Positions 25,554 to 36,552 of a DNA stretch of 64,000 nt are shown in pieces. The position numbers and the translations under genes were made by a program. Source of the stretch: Glaciecola sp. XM2 (lineage in GTDB: Bacteria; Pseudomonadota; Gammaproteobacteria; Enterobacterales; Alteromonadaceae); assembly GCF_018595715.1 (NCBI RefSeq), contig NZ_JAHEOJ010000020.1, forward strand, positions 372,001 to 436,000, given 5' to 3'. How positions within the stretch are numbered: the stretch's first letter is position 1; the number at the start of each line of letters is the position of its first letter. The notes below the pieces were generated by a model. The model worked only from the letters and a program-made list of their open reading frames with translations, ran no database searches and was not told the origin of the DNA.

Positions 25554-27352
25554 CCCTTGCAGCGACATTACAAAAGCCGCGTAAAACGCCTAAACAAAAC
25601 AGACGTAAGTCTGCTAGTGCAAAAACCAAAGCTATGCCGGGTATGGTGCAATGGCGTTTTTGGGTGGTAATGAGCGGCGTGGTGTTGGTGTTTGCCTGTT
25701 TGGCCTTAAGAGCCGCGTATATTCAGGTGATTAAGCCCGACCTTTTGATTGAACAGGGCGATAACCGCACGATTCGAGTACGTGACAATGCCAGCTATCG
25801 AGGCCTGATCACCGATAGACATGGGCAACAGCTAGCGGTTTCTGTGCCAGCCCAAGCCATCTATGCTGATCCAAAAGTCATCAATGATAAATCGGCGCTA
25901 TCAGATATGCCGCGCTGGAGAGCCCTTGCGGAAGTGTTAGATACCGACGTGAACAGGCTAATTGACCGCGTTGATAATCCCGCTCAGCGCTTTGTTTACC
26001 TGCAGCGGCAGATTACACCTGCCATGGCAACCTTCGTGAAGAAACTCAACATTCCCGGTGTATATTTGCGTGAAGAGTCTAAGCGCTACTATCCGTCTGG
26101 TGAGGTTTCGGCGCATATTGTTGGCTTTACCGACGTTGATGACAATGGTCTAGAAGGTATTGAACGCCTCTACAACGACTGGTTAACATCTACGCCAGAT
26201 AAACGAAAAATCCGTCGCGACGCCCAAGGCCGCCAAATTGAGATCATCGAACAAGAGCAAGGAAAACAAGCGGAAGATTTGGTGTTGACGATTGACCAAC
26301 GCATTCAAGCGTTGGCATTTAAAGAGATAAAAGAAGCAACTTTACTTTACAAAGCGACTTCTGCTTCGGTGATTGTTGTAGACGTTCATTCCGGCGAAGT
26401 ATTAGCCATGGCCAATACGCCCTCATACAACCCAAACAATCGTGAAACGGTTAAAAGTTTCCGCGTTCGTAACCGTGCGGTGACTGACGCATTTGAACCA
26501 GGCTCTGCGGTGAAACCTCTAGCGGTGCTTGCGGCATTAGAATTTGGCTCAGTTGAAGCCGATAGCTTAATTGATACTTCTCCAGGCTGGATGCGCATGG
26601 GCGGAAGTCGCATTGAAGATCCCCGAAATTTTGGCGAAATCTCCCTGACTGAAATTATTCAGCGTTCATCCAATATGGGCACGTCAAAACTCGCACTGTC
26701 GGTCCGCAGAGAGTTTTTAATGGATATTTATTACAACATGGGGCTGATGTCTGATACCGGCAGCAACATGATAGGTGAATCGAGCGGGATATTTCATGAG
26801 CGTCAGCGCTGGTCGAATTTTGAGTTATCAACATTATCCTTTGGATACGGCATATCAGTGACCACCGCGCAGCTAGCAAGAATGTACGCCACTATTGGTA
26901 ACGGTGGTGTAAAAATGCCTTTAACCATCATTAAAGGAATGGAAAGCTTTGAGCAACCTGAGCGCGTGCTGGCTGAAGAAAACGCATACGCGGTGTTAGA
27001 GATGATGGAAACGGTCACGCAAGAGGGCGGCTCTGGTGTTAAGGCGGCAGTGCCGGGCTATCGTGTTGCGGGTAAAACCGGTACAAGCCGTAAAGCAGTC
27101 GCAGGCGGATACGGTGAAGAGTATGTGAATATTTTTGCAGGCATCGCGCCGGTTTCCAATCCTCAAATTGCCGTCGTGGTGCTAATTAATGAGCCTGGCG
27201 GCGACAAATACTACGCAGGGGATACTGCCGCTCCTACTTTTTCTGCGATTGTTTCAGGTTCGTTGCAAATGCTAAACATCGCTCCTGATGCAATCAATGC
27301 TGCTGACGTGGTGCCGCTAGATGCGGAAGGTGGGTTGCATGCAGCTCGCTAA
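25550..27352 (+). CDS. ftsI: Septal peptidoglycan transpeptidase FtsI (PBP3)
   Basis: A 600-residue class B penicillin-binding protein. N-terminal cytoplasmic tail and one TM helix (~38-56), pedestal domain, then transpeptidase. Active-site motifs: Ser319-x-x-Lys322 in EPGSAVKPL, SxN in RSSNMGTSKL, and KTG in VAGKTGTSRK (Lys509). It cross-links septal peptidoglycan with FtsW. The length is normal (588 in E. coli). The ATG overlaps the ftsL stop; the murE start lies inside its 3' end. Confidence 0.97.
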   Translation: MTLAATLQKPRKTPKQNRRKSASAKTKAMPGMVQWRFWVVMSGVVLVFACLALRAAYIQVIKPDLLIEQGDNRTIRVRDNASYRGLITDRHGQQLAVSVPAQAIYADPKVINDKSALSDMPRWRALAEVLDTDVNRLIDRVDNPAQRFVYLQRQITPAMATFVKKLNIPGVYLREESKRYYPSGEVSAHIVGFTDVDDNGLEGIERLYNDWLTSTPDKRKIRRDAQGRQIEIIEQEQGKQAEDLVLTIDQRIQALAFKEIKEATLLYKATSASVIVVDVHSGEVLAMANTPSYNPNNRETVKSFRVRNRAVTDAFEPGSAVKPLAVLAALEFGSVEADSLIDTSPGWMRMGGSRIEDPRNFGEISLTEIIQRSSNMGTSKLALSVRREFLMDIYYNMGLMSDTGSNMIGESSGIFHERQRWSNFELSTLSFGYGISVTTAQLARMYATIGNGGVKMPLTIIKGMESFEQPERVLAEENAYAVLEMMETVTQEGGSGVKAAVPGYRVAGKTGTSRKAVAGGYGEEYVNIFAGIAPVSNPQIAVVVLINEPGGDKYYAGDTAAPTFSAIVSGSLQMLNIAPDAINAADVVPLDAEGGLHAAR

Positions 27353-28877
27353 TGTTCGCTTTACTGATGAGCAGCTCTTTAATGCCCTTAAGGGCGCTGG
27401 CATGCAATGCAACTTGGCAAGTGTGCGGGGTATTTCTGATATTACGCTAGACAGTCGCGCGGCCAATGCATCAACCATGTTTGTTGCCCTAAAAGGCAGT
27501 GAGGCCGATGGTAATGACTATGTAGGCGATGCTATTTCGCGCGGATGTAAACTTGTTTTGTGTGAACGCAAAGAAGTTGCACGGGTCAATGCGGCGGTGA
27601 TTGAAGAGCCAGCGCTAAAAGACCGATTGCCACAGCTATTAACGTCTTTATACGTTGGCCAAAGTTCTCCCAAACATATCGCTGCGGTTACCGGTACAAA
27701 CGGAAAAACATCTGTCGCCTACCTGTATTCGCAGTTAGCCCTTGCCCATGCACCTAAAAGTGCAAGTCTTGGCACATTAGGGTTAACACAAGCGGTTGCC
27801 AGTAATGACAGTATTGAATTGCACGTGACTCAGCAAAGCATTAACACAACGCCAGATATTATCAGCCAGTTTAAAATTTTGCGTTTGTTAGGCGAGCAAA
27901 ACATTCAGGATTACTGTTTAGAAGCATCCTCTCACGGTATTGAGCAGCAGCGCTTAGCCGGTATGCCAATAGACTGCGCTATTTTCACTAATCTGAGTCA
28001 AGACCATTTGGATTATCATGGTGATATGAGTCGCTATGGTGAGGCGAAGCGGGGATTATTGCACCTTCATGAAGTCAAATATGTGGTGCTTAATGCCGAC
28101 GACCCAGAATCCAAGCATTGGTCTAGCAATGCAAGTGAGCACGCTCAAGTGGCGTTTTACTCACTTAATCAAGCTACGATACCTGAAAGTGCTAAGCATT
28201 TTGCTTATGCATCTAGTATTCAAGCGACCGCGAAAGGTATGCTCTTTGAGCTTCACTGCTCATGGGGACAAAGCACTGTACAACTTCCTTTATTAGGAAG
28301 ATTTAATGTCGCAAATTATTTAGCTGCGTTGACTGCACAACTCATGCGGGGCGTAGCGTTTGCTAAATTGATGAGTGTTACGCCAAAGTTAAAAGGCGTT
28401 GCCGGACGCATGGAGCTATTCGTATCTCGCTCACAAAAAGGCAGTTTAATAGTGGATTATGCTCATACGCCAGATGCCTTAGCCCAGGCCCTGCAGGCCG
28501 CGCGAATTCATACCGTTGGCAATTTATACTGCGTATTTGGTTGTGGCGGAAATCGCGACAAAAGCAAGCGCGCACTGATGGGCGCTGCAGCAGAGAGCTT
28601 TAGCGACATGATCGTGCTTACGCAAGACAACAGTCGAGACGAAGCGCCTGAATCCATCATTGCCGATATCAAAACCGGATTGTCAAAAGACGCTTCTGTC
28701 CATGTTGAATTTGACCGTAAGCAGGCCATTAATTGGGCGTATAAAACCTCTAAAGCCGATGATCTGATTTTGCTAGCGGGCAAAGGGCATGAAGATTATC
28801 TTGAAATAAAACAACAGCGCATCGCATACAGCGAGCGTGATTATGCACAGCATTTATGCATGCAGGAGGCCATATGA
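27339..28877 (+). CDS. murE: UDP-MurNAc-tripeptide synthetase MurE
   Basis: A 512-residue Mur ligase adding meso-diaminopimelate to UDP-MurNAc-L-Ala-D-Glu. P-loop VTGTNGKTSVAYL, family blocks LEASSHGIEQQRL and FTNLSQDHLDYHG, and late VFGCGGNRDKSKR. The diaminopimelate-recognition motif, usually DNPR, reads Asp430-Asn-Ser-Arg433; the specificity-determining Arg is kept and only Pro changes to Ser. Start ATG 27339 follows GGAAGG and overlaps ftsI by 14 bases; the ATG at 27321 would place the ribosome site inside the gene. Confidence 0.96.
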   Translation: MQLANVRFTDEQLFNALKGAGMQCNLASVRGISDITLDSRAANASTMFVALKGSEADGNDYVGDAISRGCKLVLCERKEVARVNAAVIEEPALKDRLPQLLTSLYVGQSSPKHIAAVTGTNGKTSVAYLYSQLALAHAPKSASLGTLGLTQAVASNDSIELHVTQQSINTTPDIISQFKILRLLGEQNIQDYCLEASSHGIEQQRLAGMPIDCAIFTNLSQDHLDYHGDMSRYGEAKRGLLHLHEVKYVVLNADDPESKHWSSNASEHAQVAFYSLNQATIPESAKHFAYASSIQATAKGMLFELHCSWGQSTVQLPLLGRFNVANYLAALTAQLMRGVAFAKLMSVTPKLKGVAGRMELFVSRSQKGSLIVDYAHTPDALAQALQAARIHTVGNLYCVFGCGGNRDKSKRALMGAAAESFSDMIVLTQDNSRDEAPESIIADIKTGLSKDASVHVEFDRKQAINWAYKTSKADDLILLAGKGHEDYLEIKQQRIAYSERDYAQHLCMQEAI

Positions 28878-30289
28878 TCAAGGTCTCATTAGCGTGGGTG
28901 GCAAACGCGGTGAACGGCACGTTAAGTACGCAAAGTGTACAAGACATGACGATAAACTCAGTGAGCACCGATACGCGCACCCTCAAACCTGGCGACCTTT
29001 TTATTGCCCTGACGGGCGAAAACTTCAACGGTCATGAGTACATTCTCAAAGCACTAGAAAAAGGTGCAAGTGCTGTAATTGTGAGTCAGTTGGTTGATTG
29101 TCCATTGCCCACCATAAAAGTGAAAGACACACGTCAGGCATTAGGAATGCTCGGTGGTGCAGTGCGAGACAAAGTCAATCCTAAAACTATCGGCATTACC
29201 GGTAGTAGTGGTAAAACCACGGTCAAAGAAATGGTGGCGTCGATACTGTCCCAAAAAGGGAAAGTGCTGGCGACCCAAGGCAATTTTAACAACGATATTG
29301 GCGTGCCGCTTACCCTGCTGGCCTTGAACGAAAGCCATGAATATGCGGTGATAGAAATGGGGGCTAATCATCAGGGCGAGATTGATTATACCACTATGTT
29401 GGCCAAGCCAGATGTAGCCACCATCGTCAATGCCGCACCGTCTCATCTGCAGGGATTTGGTAGCTTGTTTGGCGTGGCGCGTGCAAAAAGTGAAATTTTT
29501 AAAGGATTAGACGATGCTGGCGTGGCTATTTTAAATGCCGACAGTCAGTTTTATGAATTTTGGCAGGGCAAAACGGGCTCGCACAAGGTTTTTAGTTATG
29601 CTCCGGTTGCCGAAACGGGCGACTATCACGCTATCAACAAAAGTCTAAACGCAGAAGGTTGCGGCGAATTTGAGTTGGTCACGCCAGAATCAAAAGTAGC
29701 TATTCGATTACGTGTGCCAGGTGAACATAACATCGGCAATGCGGTGCTTGCAGCCGCTTTATCTATGCAGGTTGGTGCCAGCCAAGAAGATGTGCAAAAA
29801 GGCCTTTTTGCAATGCGCAATGTTGCAGGGCGACTGAATCAAAAATCTATCAATCGAAACTTGCAGGTGATTGATGATACCTACAATGCCAATGTCGCTT
29901 CAGTTAAAGCGGCGATTGATTTGTTGGTTAACTTTAGCGGGCCAAGAATCTTTGTGTTTGGTGATATGGGCGAGTTAGGCGATCAGACCTTAGATTATCA
30001 TCAACAAATAGGCCAATACGCCAAGGAAAAAGGCGTTGATGCGATGTTAACTCTCGGCCAATTCAGCGAGGCGGCAAGTGCGGTAATGGCTGAAACGGGC
30101 AAACACTGTGTTGATGTAGAAGATGCAATGAACCAGGTATCCAGTTTGATTGATGCCGCAGTACAAGCGAATAGGGTGCCTGTTACCGTGTTAGTAAAAG
30201 GTTCGCGTAGCGCAAAAATGGAACGCGTCGTTGCAGCAATTGAACATCATTATTCACACCAAAGCACGCAGGAGTCAGGACAATGTTAA
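28874..30289 (+). CDS. murF: UDP-MurNAc-pentapeptide synthetase MurF
   Basis: A 471-residue ATP-dependent ligase adding D-Ala-D-Ala to the tripeptide precursor. Mur ligase P-loop [13 protein letters not shown], the MurF-typical [12 protein letters not shown], central [11 protein letters not shown] and C-terminal [18 protein letters not shown] and [12 protein letters not shown] 28874 is chosen because it follows a strong AGGAGG and overlaps the murE stop by four bases; an ATG at 28856 would lack a ribosome site. It overlaps mraY by seven bases. Confidence 0.97.
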   Translation: MIKVSLAWVANAVNGTLSTQSVQDMTINSVSTDTRTLKPGDLFIALTGENFNGHEYILKALEKGASAVIVSQLVDCPLPTIKVKDTRQALGMLGGAVRDKVNPKTIGITGSSGKTTVKEMVASILSQKGKVLATQGNFNNDIGVPLTLLALNESHEYAVIEMGANHQGEIDYTTMLAKPDVATIVNAAPSHLQGFGSLFGVARAKSEIFKGLDDAGVAILNADSQFYEFWQGKTGSHKVFSYAPVAETGDYHAINKSLNAEGCGEFELVTPESKVAIRLRVPGEHNIGNAVLAAALSMQVGASQEDVQKGLFAMRNVAGRLNQKSINRNLQVIDDTYNANVASVKAAIDLLVNFSGPRIFVFGDMGELGDQTLDYHQQIGQYAKEKGVDAMLTLGQFSEAASAVMAETGKHCVDVEDAMNQVSSLIDAAVQANRVPVTVLVKGSRSAKMERVVAAIEHHYSHQSTQESGQC

Positions 30290-31365
30290 TTTGGTTAGCG
30301 CAATGGCTTGAGCAATATGAAAGTGCATTTAACGTTTTTTCATATTTGACACTTCGTGCGATTTTAAGCACCTTGACGGCTTTGTTGATTGCGATCCTCA
30401 TCGGACCGAGAATGATAGCGTGGTTACAGCGCATGCAAATCGGTCAGACCGTTAGAAACGACGGCCCGCAGACCCACCTATCAAAATCAGGTACTCCCAC
30501 CATGGGCGGGGTTCTGATCCTAGCGGCAATTCTAACAAGTTGCTTATTGTGGGCAGATTTAGCAAATCGCTATGTACAGGTTACGCTATTTGTCGTGGTC
30601 ACCTTTGGTATTTTGGGTTTTGTAGATGACTATCGAAAAGTCGTCCGAAAGGACCCTAAAGGTTTGATTGCTCGCTGGAAGTACTTTTGGCAATCGGCCA
30701 TTGCCATCGTTGTAGCGTTTTACTTATACAGCACCGCTACGTTGCCTCAAGAAACCTCTTTGATTGTGCCATTTTTTAAAGACGTGCTGCCGCAGTTAGG
30801 CATCTTCTATATTGTCTTGGCATATTTTGCGATTGTTGGCACTAGCAACGCGGTTAACCTTACCGATGGCCTAGATGGACTGGCCATTGTACCGACCATA
30901 TTGGTTGCCGGTGCATTTGCGATTTTCGCGTATGTGACGGGTAACGCAAACTTTTCAGACTACCTCAATATTCCTTTTATCCCGCTTACTGGCGAACTGG
31001 TGATTGTGTGTACCGCGATTGTCGGTGCTGGATTAGGCTTTTTGTGGTTTAACACCTACCCCGCACAAGTGTTTATGGGTGATGTTGGCTCGCTCGCATT
31101 AGGCGCCACCTTAGGAGTGCTAGCCGTATTAGTGCGACAAGAGATTGTCCTGATTATTATGGGGGGCATTTTCGTTGCCGAAACACTATCGGTCATTTTA
31201 CAGGTGGGCAGTTTCAAAATGCGAGGCAAACGTATATTCCGCATGGCGCCCATCCATCATCACTATGAATTAAAAGGCTGGCCTGAGCCTCGCGTTATCG
31301 TGAGATTTTGGATCATCTCTTTGATACTCGTGTTGGTGGGCTTAGCAACCCTTAAATTGAGATAA
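30283..31365 (+). CDS. mraY: Phospho-MurNAc-pentapeptide translocase MraY
   Basis: A 360-residue, ten-helix inner-membrane enzyme that transfers phospho-MurNAc-pentapeptide to undecaprenyl phosphate, forming lipid I. Family blocks: [11 protein letters not shown], the Mg-binding aspartates in [16 protein letters not shown] and [25 protein letters not shown], and the final [15 protein letters not shown]. Length equals E. coli MraY (360). It is coupled to murF and followed after five bases by murD. Confidence 0.97.
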   Translation: MLIWLAQWLEQYESAFNVFSYLTLRAILSTLTALLIAILIGPRMIAWLQRMQIGQTVRNDGPQTHLSKSGTPTMGGVLILAAILTSCLLWADLANRYVQVTLFVVVTFGILGFVDDYRKVVRKDPKGLIARWKYFWQSAIAIVVAFYLYSTATLPQETSLIVPFFKDVLPQLGIFYIVLAYFAIVGTSNAVNLTDGLDGLAIVPTILVAGAFAIFAYVTGNANFSDYLNIPFIPLTGELVIVCTAIVGAGLGFLWFNTYPAQVFMGDVGSLALGATLGVLAVLVRQEIVLIIMGGIFVAETLSVILQVGSFKMRGKRIFRMAPIHHHYELKGWPEPRVIVRFWIISLILVLVGLATLKLR

Positions 31366-31370
31366 ACGTA

Positions 31371-32741
31371 ATGAGTCGCGCAACCTCTCCCCGCTATCAA
31401 CAATACCGCAACATGCCTGTTGCGGTGATTGGTTTGGGCGTAACTGGGCGAGCTTGCTTAAAGTTTTTACTCGACAATGGCGCAAGGGTAACCGGCTTTG
31501 ACCGAGCCGCGATAGAGCGTAAAGACGTGTTGGCCCAAATTGCTTATGAAGATACATCATCGTTTAACCTGTCTCGCTTAGAAAACAGCAGTGTTTTTGA
31601 TGAATTTGAACTAGTGATTTTAAGCCCAGGCGTCAATCCTTCACATGAAGCAATTGCCCCGCTGATTGGGCAGGTAAAACTAATTAGCGACCTTGACCTG
31701 TTTACTCGTCACAACAAAGTGAAGTGTATTGGCGTAACAGGCTCTAATGGAAAAAGTACCGTGGTAGATATGTTGCACAAGGCTTTGCAGGCATGCTCAA
31801 AGACGGCGTTGTTAGGCGGTAATTTTGGAACATGCGCGATTGATTTGCTCGATATAGAAGCGGATTACATCATATTGGAGCTGTCGAGTTTTCAGCTACA
31901 AATCAGTCAGAATATTCCCCTTGAAATTGCGTGTATTCTCAATGTAACCGAAGACCATATTGACCGTCACGGAAGCTTTGCTAACTATGCATTGGCAAAA
32001 CAATATATTTTTAAGCACGCGCATGCCGCTATTATCAATAGAGACGATGCCGCGACACTACCGCTGCCCAGTATCAATAAAAACGTCACGGTTTTTGCCA
32101 GCGTGGGGCAGAGCGCTGCGGCAAATGAAAACGATTTTTGGCAAGATGAGCGCGGCGTGCATCAACGCAACCTCTGTTTAATAGAAGCGTCAGATTTGCC
32201 ATTGCCGCTTACTCATATGATGTTAAATATGCAGTTTGTGTTGGCAATGCTAAACGCTTTGCACATTGAGCTTGCGCCAGCCATCGATGCCTTAATAAGC
32301 TATCAAGGCTTAGCACACCGTTTTGAAGTTGTGCTCGAAAGCGACAACATGACCTTTGTGAATGATTCTAAGGCAACCAATCCAGGGGCATGCGCCGCAG
32401 CAATTAACTGTGCAACTCGCCTGCAAGGCAACATCATACTTATTGCAGGGGGCGATGCTAAAGGGGCAGACGTAAGTGCGTTAAAACCCATTATTGATGA
32501 AAATGTTAGCCTTACCATCGTTTACGGCAAAGACGCAAAGCTATTTGCAGACTTACTTAACAACGTGAAATCAGTGAGCAACCTTGATGAGGCCGTCGAT
32601 ATTGCTATTCATATTGCAAAAGAAACTGCTGATAAAGTCCTTATTTTGCTCTCTCCAGCTTGCTCTAGTACCGATATGTTTGCAAACTATCAAGCACGAG
32701 GTAATGCATTCAAACAGGCAGTGATGAGGGTAGCAGCATGA
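31371..32741 (+). CDS. murD: UDP-MurNAc-L-Ala:D-Glu ligase MurD
   Basis: A 456-residue Mur ligase. Rossmann-like N-terminal UDP-binding domain (VIGLGVTGRACLKFLL), P-loop GVTGSNGKSTVVDML, then ELSSFQLQ, LNVTEDHIDRHG and the C-terminal NDSKATNPGACAAAI and LSPACSSTDMFANYQARG. Catalyses addition of D-glutamate to UDP-MurNAc-L-Ala. The catalytic-loop Lys and His residues of the family are in place. The stop overlaps ftsW (ATGA). Confidence 0.95.
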   Translation: MSRATSPRYQQYRNMPVAVIGLGVTGRACLKFLLDNGARVTGFDRAAIERKDVLAQIAYEDTSSFNLSRLENSSVFDEFELVILSPGVNPSHEAIAPLIGQVKLISDLDLFTRHNKVKCIGVTGSNGKSTVVDMLHKALQACSKTALLGGNFGTCAIDLLDIEADYIILELSSFQLQISQNIPLEIACILNVTEDHIDRHGSFANYALAKQYIFKHAHAAIINRDDAATLPLPSINKNVTVFASVGQSAAANENDFWQDERGVHQRNLCLIEASDLPLPLTHMMLNMQFVLAMLNALHIELAPAIDALISYQGLAHRFEVVLESDNMTFVNDSKATNPGACAAAINCATRLQGNIILIAGGDAKGADVSALKPIIDENVSLTIVYGKDAKLFADLLNNVKSVSNLDEAVDIAIHIAKETADKVLILLSPACSSTDMFANYQARGNAFKQAVMRVAA

Positions 32742-33994
32742 CCAGTGTTCAGCTATCACTTGCAGACCTGTTTTCTGCCAAACACGATAATCAGGCGCCG
32801 CGCGCTTACAACCTGCCGCTTGTATTAATTGCTATTGCCTTATTTTCCATTGGTTTTGTCATTGTGTGCTCGGCCTCGATGCCCATCGCTGAGCGCTTAC
32901 ACGACAATCCATTTCATTTTGCTATACGCCATGCAATCTATATTGTGATTGCGCTGGTGTGCTCGATGGTTGTGCTTAACATACCCATGCAGTTTTGGCG
33001 ATTTGCCAATCCTTACTTATTGTTACTTGCCGCTGCTTTGTTAGTGGCCGTTTTGTTAGTCGGGAATACCGTAAACGGCGCGACTCGATGGCTAGTAGTG
33101 GGCCCCATTACCGTGCAAGCCGCAGAGCCAGCAAAGCTATTCTTCTTTTGCTATTTAGCCGGATATTTAGTGCGCCGGCACGAGCAAGTTACCGAAAATG
33201 TAAAAGGCTTCATTAAACCGCTTGCCGTATTCTTTGTGTTAGCAACACTTCTGCTTTTTCAGCCTGATTTAGGCACTGTGATTGTGATGTTCGCTACCAC
33301 CATGGCTTTATTATTTTTAGCCGGTGCAAAATTATGGCAGTTTTTCGCGGTCGCCTTTGCGGGTCTATCGGCGGTTGTCACGCTCATTGTATTTTCTGAA
33401 TATCGTATGCGCCGCATTACCGCATTTCTTGACCCTTGGGCAGACCCCTTTGGCACTGGGTATCAACTTACCCAATCATTAATGGCCTACGGGCGAGGCT
33501 CTTGGTTTGGTCAGGGGCTTGGCAACAGTGTGCAAAAACTTGAATTTCTACCTGAGGCCCATACCGATTTCATCGTTGCTATTTTGGCAGAGGAGCTCGG
33601 CTTTGTTGGCGTGATGACGGTATTGATGTTGATTTTGTTTATGGTGGTAATCGCCTTGCAAATTGGTGGTAAAGCGATTGCTAATGGCAGACCCTTTGAT
33701 GGCTTTGTGGCCTACGGCATTGGCGTGTGGTTTAGCTTTCAGACTGCCGTGAATATTGGCGCGAGCTCGGGCGTCCTTCCTACTAAAGGTTTAACCTTGC
33801 CCTTGGTCAGTTTTGGTGGTTCTTCATTGATTATCATGAGTATTGCGGTTGCACTACTGGTACGTATCGATTTTGAAATGCGTGTTGAAGGGGTGCAAGC
33901 TATCTCGCGTAAACGCCGCTCAAAAGCGAGTAAAGCCAGCATAAAGAAACGCGCAAAGGCAAAGCCCTCTGAAGAGGAGCTCGAAGATGTCTAA
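32738..33994 (+). CDS. ftsW: Septal peptidoglycan glycosyltransferase FtsW
   Basis: A 418-residue SEDS-family polymerase with about ten TM helices that works with FtsI at the septum. Signatures: CSASMPIAE in helix 1, GNTVNGATRWLVVGPITVQAAEPAK mid-protein in separate blocks (GATRWL and QAAEPAK), FQPDLGT with the catalytic Asp region, EAHTDFIVAI, and GVLPTKGLTLPLVSFGGSS at the end. A basic C-terminal tail (KRRSKASKASIKKRAK) extends into the cytoplasm. Overlaps murD by four bases and murG by eight. Confidence 0.96.
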   Translation: MTSVQLSLADLFSAKHDNQAPRAYNLPLVLIAIALFSIGFVIVCSASMPIAERLHDNPFHFAIRHAIYIVIALVCSMVVLNIPMQFWRFANPYLLLLAAALLVAVLLVGNTVNGATRWLVVGPITVQAAEPAKLFFFCYLAGYLVRRHEQVTENVKGFIKPLAVFFVLATLLLFQPDLGTVIVMFATTMALLFLAGAKLWQFFAVAFAGLSAVVTLIVFSEYRMRRITAFLDPWADPFGTGYQLTQSLMAYGRGSWFGQGLGNSVQKLEFLPEAHTDFIVAILAEELGFVGVMTVLMLILFMVVIALQIGGKAIANGRPFDGFVAYGIGVWFSFQTAVNIGASSGVLPTKGLTLPLVSFGGSSLIIMSIAVALLVRIDFEMRVEGVQAISRKRRSKASKASIKKRAKAKPSEEELEDV

Positions 33995-35087
33995 GATTGT
34001 GATCATGGCAGGTGGTACCGGCGGGCATGTTTTCCCAGGTTTAGCTGTGGCAGAGATACTGGCATCGAAAGGTTGGTCCGTAGATTGGTTCGGCACCGCT
34101 GAAAAAATGGAAGCGCAACTGGTTCCCAAGCACGGCTTTGATATTCATTTTATTGATATTGCAGGGCTACGTAACAAGGGCTGGCTGCGAAAATTAACCA
34201 TGCCTGTAGTGCTTTTCAAAGCGCTTTTGCAAGCCAGAAAAAAACTCAAACAACTACGTCCAGACGTTGTCTTAGGTATGGGTGGATATGCCAGCGGTCC
34301 AGGTGGCTTAGCGGCTTACACACTCGGTATTCCACTTGTGGTTCATGAACAAAACGCCGTGTTTGGTTTAACTAATCGATACTTAGCAAAAGTGGCAGAC
34401 AAAGTCTTATGCGGCTTTGATGTGTCTCTTAACAAAGCGAGAAGTAAGGCGCCTAGCAATACTATTTTCGTGGGTAATCCCATCCGCAAAGGCTTTGCGC
34501 ACATTCCTGCAATCACATCTCATCAATCTGAAAATACCAATATATTAATTGTGGGTGGAAGTCTCGGTGCATTAGCGCTCAATGAGATTGTACCGTCGAT
34601 CTTGTTAGACCTGCGCAAGCAGCATGCCATTAGTATTTGGCACCAAACCGGTAAAGACAAACTTGCACCGGTGGAGCTCGCTTACAAAGACCAAGATGAT
34701 GTCATCACCACTGAATTTATCGAAGACGTTGAGTCGGCCTATGCTTGGGCAGATATCGTAATATGCCGAGCGGGCGCTTTGACCGTTTCAGAGGTGTCTA
34801 GTGCAGGACGCGTTGCAGTATTTGTCCCTTTGCCAATTGCTGTGGATGATCATCAAACGCAAAATGCTGAGAACCTCGCTCGTCAAAACGCAGCGGTTTT
34901 GATTCGTCAAAGTGAACTTAAACATAACTTACCTGACACCTTGGCTCGATTGCTCAATGATAAAGTGGGTGTGCAGGAAATGGGCGCTAGAGCCAAGCAG
35001 CTTAGCTTATCTGATGCAGGTGATGCTGTAGCAGAGCATTGTATTTCGTTAGTAAGTGCTCACAAGGATTCGCAAAATGGTCATTAG
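33987..35087 (+). CDS. murG: Lipid II-forming N-acetylglucosaminyltransferase MurG
   Basis: A 366-residue GT28 glycosyltransferase on the inner face of the membrane that adds GlcNAc to lipid I. N-terminal glycine-rich loop [16 protein letters not shown], the second loop [24 protein letters not shown] and [12 protein letters not shown], and the UDP-GlcNAc-binding [12 protein letters not shown] followed by [12 protein letters not shown]. Overlaps ftsW by eight bases; its last 11 bases overlap murC. Confidence 0.97.
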   Translation: MSKIVIMAGGTGGHVFPGLAVAEILASKGWSVDWFGTAEKMEAQLVPKHGFDIHFIDIAGLRNKGWLRKLTMPVVLFKALLQARKKLKQLRPDVVLGMGGYASGPGGLAAYTLGIPLVVHEQNAVFGLTNRYLAKVADKVLCGFDVSLNKARSKAPSNTIFVGNPIRKGFAHIPAITSHQSENTNILIVGGSLGALALNEIVPSILLDLRKQHAISIWHQTGKDKLAPVELAYKDQDDVITTEFIEDVESAYAWADIVICRAGALTVSEVSSAGRVAVFVPLPIAVDDHQTQNAENLARQNAAVLIRQSELKHNLPDTLARLLNDKVGVQEMGARAKQLSLSDAGDAVAEHCISLVSAHKDSQNGH

Positions 35088-36552
35088 CACAACATCCATC
35101 GAAGCGGCGCAGCATAAAATGCGCTCAGTAGATAAAATTCATTTTATTGGTATTGGCGGCGCCGGTATGGGCGGCATCGCCGAAGTTATGTTAAACCTTG
35201 GGTATCAAGTCAGTGGCTCTGATGCACAAAGCAGTGACATGACAAACAGGCTAACAAGCTTGGGCGCGCAGGTATATTTTGGTCATCATCAAGACAACTT
35301 GGTCGACGTAGATTTAGTGGTGGTTTCAAGCGCGATTGATGCAAGTAATCCAGAAATACTTTTCGCACAGAACCTTCGCGTGCCCGTTATCCGCCGTGCA
35401 CAAATGCTCGCTGAACTTATGCGCTTTAGATATGGGATCGCTGTTGCCGGTACACATGGTAAAACTACGACCACAAGTTTACTGGCTACAATTTATTCCC
35501 AAGCGAATTTAGATCCTACGTTTGTTATTGGAGGCTTGCTAAATAGTGCAGGTACAAATGCTAAATTAGGATCAAGTAAATACTTGATTGCTGAGGCAGA
35601 TGAATCAGATGCATCTTTTTTGCACCTTCAGCCAACGGTATCCATTGTGACTAACATCGAAGCGGACCATTTAGACGCTTACGACGGTGACTTTGCAAAA
35701 ATGCAGCAGGCATATGTTGAGTTTTTACACAATCTACCATTTTATGGCCTAGCGGTTGTATGTGGTGATGACCCTGTTATCACTGCGTTGTTACCGCAAA
35801 TAGAACGTAAATATCTTACCTATGGCTTACAAGCTCACAACGATTTTGTGATTTCGAACATTAGCTATGGCGTTAATTGCAGCGAGTTCACGGTGACTAG
35901 GCCGGATTCAACTGAACTGAAGGTTCGCTTAAATATCACTGGCGTACACAATGTGCTAAATGCCACGGCGGCTATTGCGGTGGCCACCGACGAAGGCATT
36001 GATGACAACAGCATTTTAACCGCACTCAATGCGTTTGGCGGCATTGGCAGACGATTCCAACATTTAGGGGATTTTGTGTTTAACCCAGACCATCGCGATA
36101 ACATTGTTACGTTGATGGATGACTATGGACATCACCCCACTGAAGTTGCCATGACCATTGCGGCCGCTCGCAGTAACTGGCCAGATAGACGTTTAGTGAT
36201 GGTGTATCAGCCCCATAGATACACGCGAACACGAGACTTATACGAAGAGTTTGTAGAGGTACTTTCTGGGCTCGACTGTTTGTTGTTGCTCGATGTATAT
36301 GCCGCCAGTGAGTCAGCTATCGACGGGGTGGATAGCAAAGCATTATGCCGCTCCATTCGACAGCGCGGCAAAGTTGACCCTATTTATGTGGGCGCACCAG
36401 AGCAGTTGTTTGATGTGCTCCCGGATATTTTGCAGCCTAACGATGTCTTATTTATGCAAGGCGCAGGTAATGTTGGAAACCTAGCGCAGCAGCTTGTATC
36501 TATGCAGTGCAACATCTCGCTTATGCAAGCGAAGCAAAAGGATGATGTATGA
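35077..36552 (+). CDS. murC: UDP-MurNAc:L-alanine ligase MurC
   Basis: A 491-residue Mur ligase starting the stem peptide by adding L-Ala to UDP-MurNAc. N-terminal [16 protein letters not shown] binds UDP; P-loop [53 protein letters not shown] and [12 protein letters not shown] follow in family order. ATG 35077 is preferred because AAGGA lies upstream, overlapping murG by 11 bases; a GTG at 35056 is less likely. The stop overlaps ddlB (ATGA). Confidence 0.96.
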   Translation: MVISTTSIEAAQHKMRSVDKIHFIGIGGAGMGGIAEVMLNLGYQVSGSDAQSSDMTNRLTSLGAQVYFGHHQDNLVDVDLVVVSSAIDASNPEILFAQNLRVPVIRRAQMLAELMRFRYGIAVAGTHGKTTTTSLLATIYSQANLDPTFVIGGLLNSAGTNAKLGSSKYLIAEADESDASFLHLQPTVSIVTNIEADHLDAYDGDFAKMQQAYVEFLHNLPFYGLAVVCGDDPVITALLPQIERKYLTYGLQAHNDFVISNISYGVNCSEFTVTRPDSTELKVRLNITGVHNVLNATAAIAVATDEGIDDNSILTALNAFGGIGRRFQHLGDFVFNPDHRDNIVTLMDDYGHHPTEVAMTIAAARSNWPDRRLVMVYQPHRYTRTRDLYEEFVEVLSGLDCLLLLDVYAASESAIDGVDSKALCRSIRQRGKVDPIYVGAPEQLFDVLPDILQPNDVLFMQGAGNVGNLAQQLVSMQCNISLMQAKQKDDV

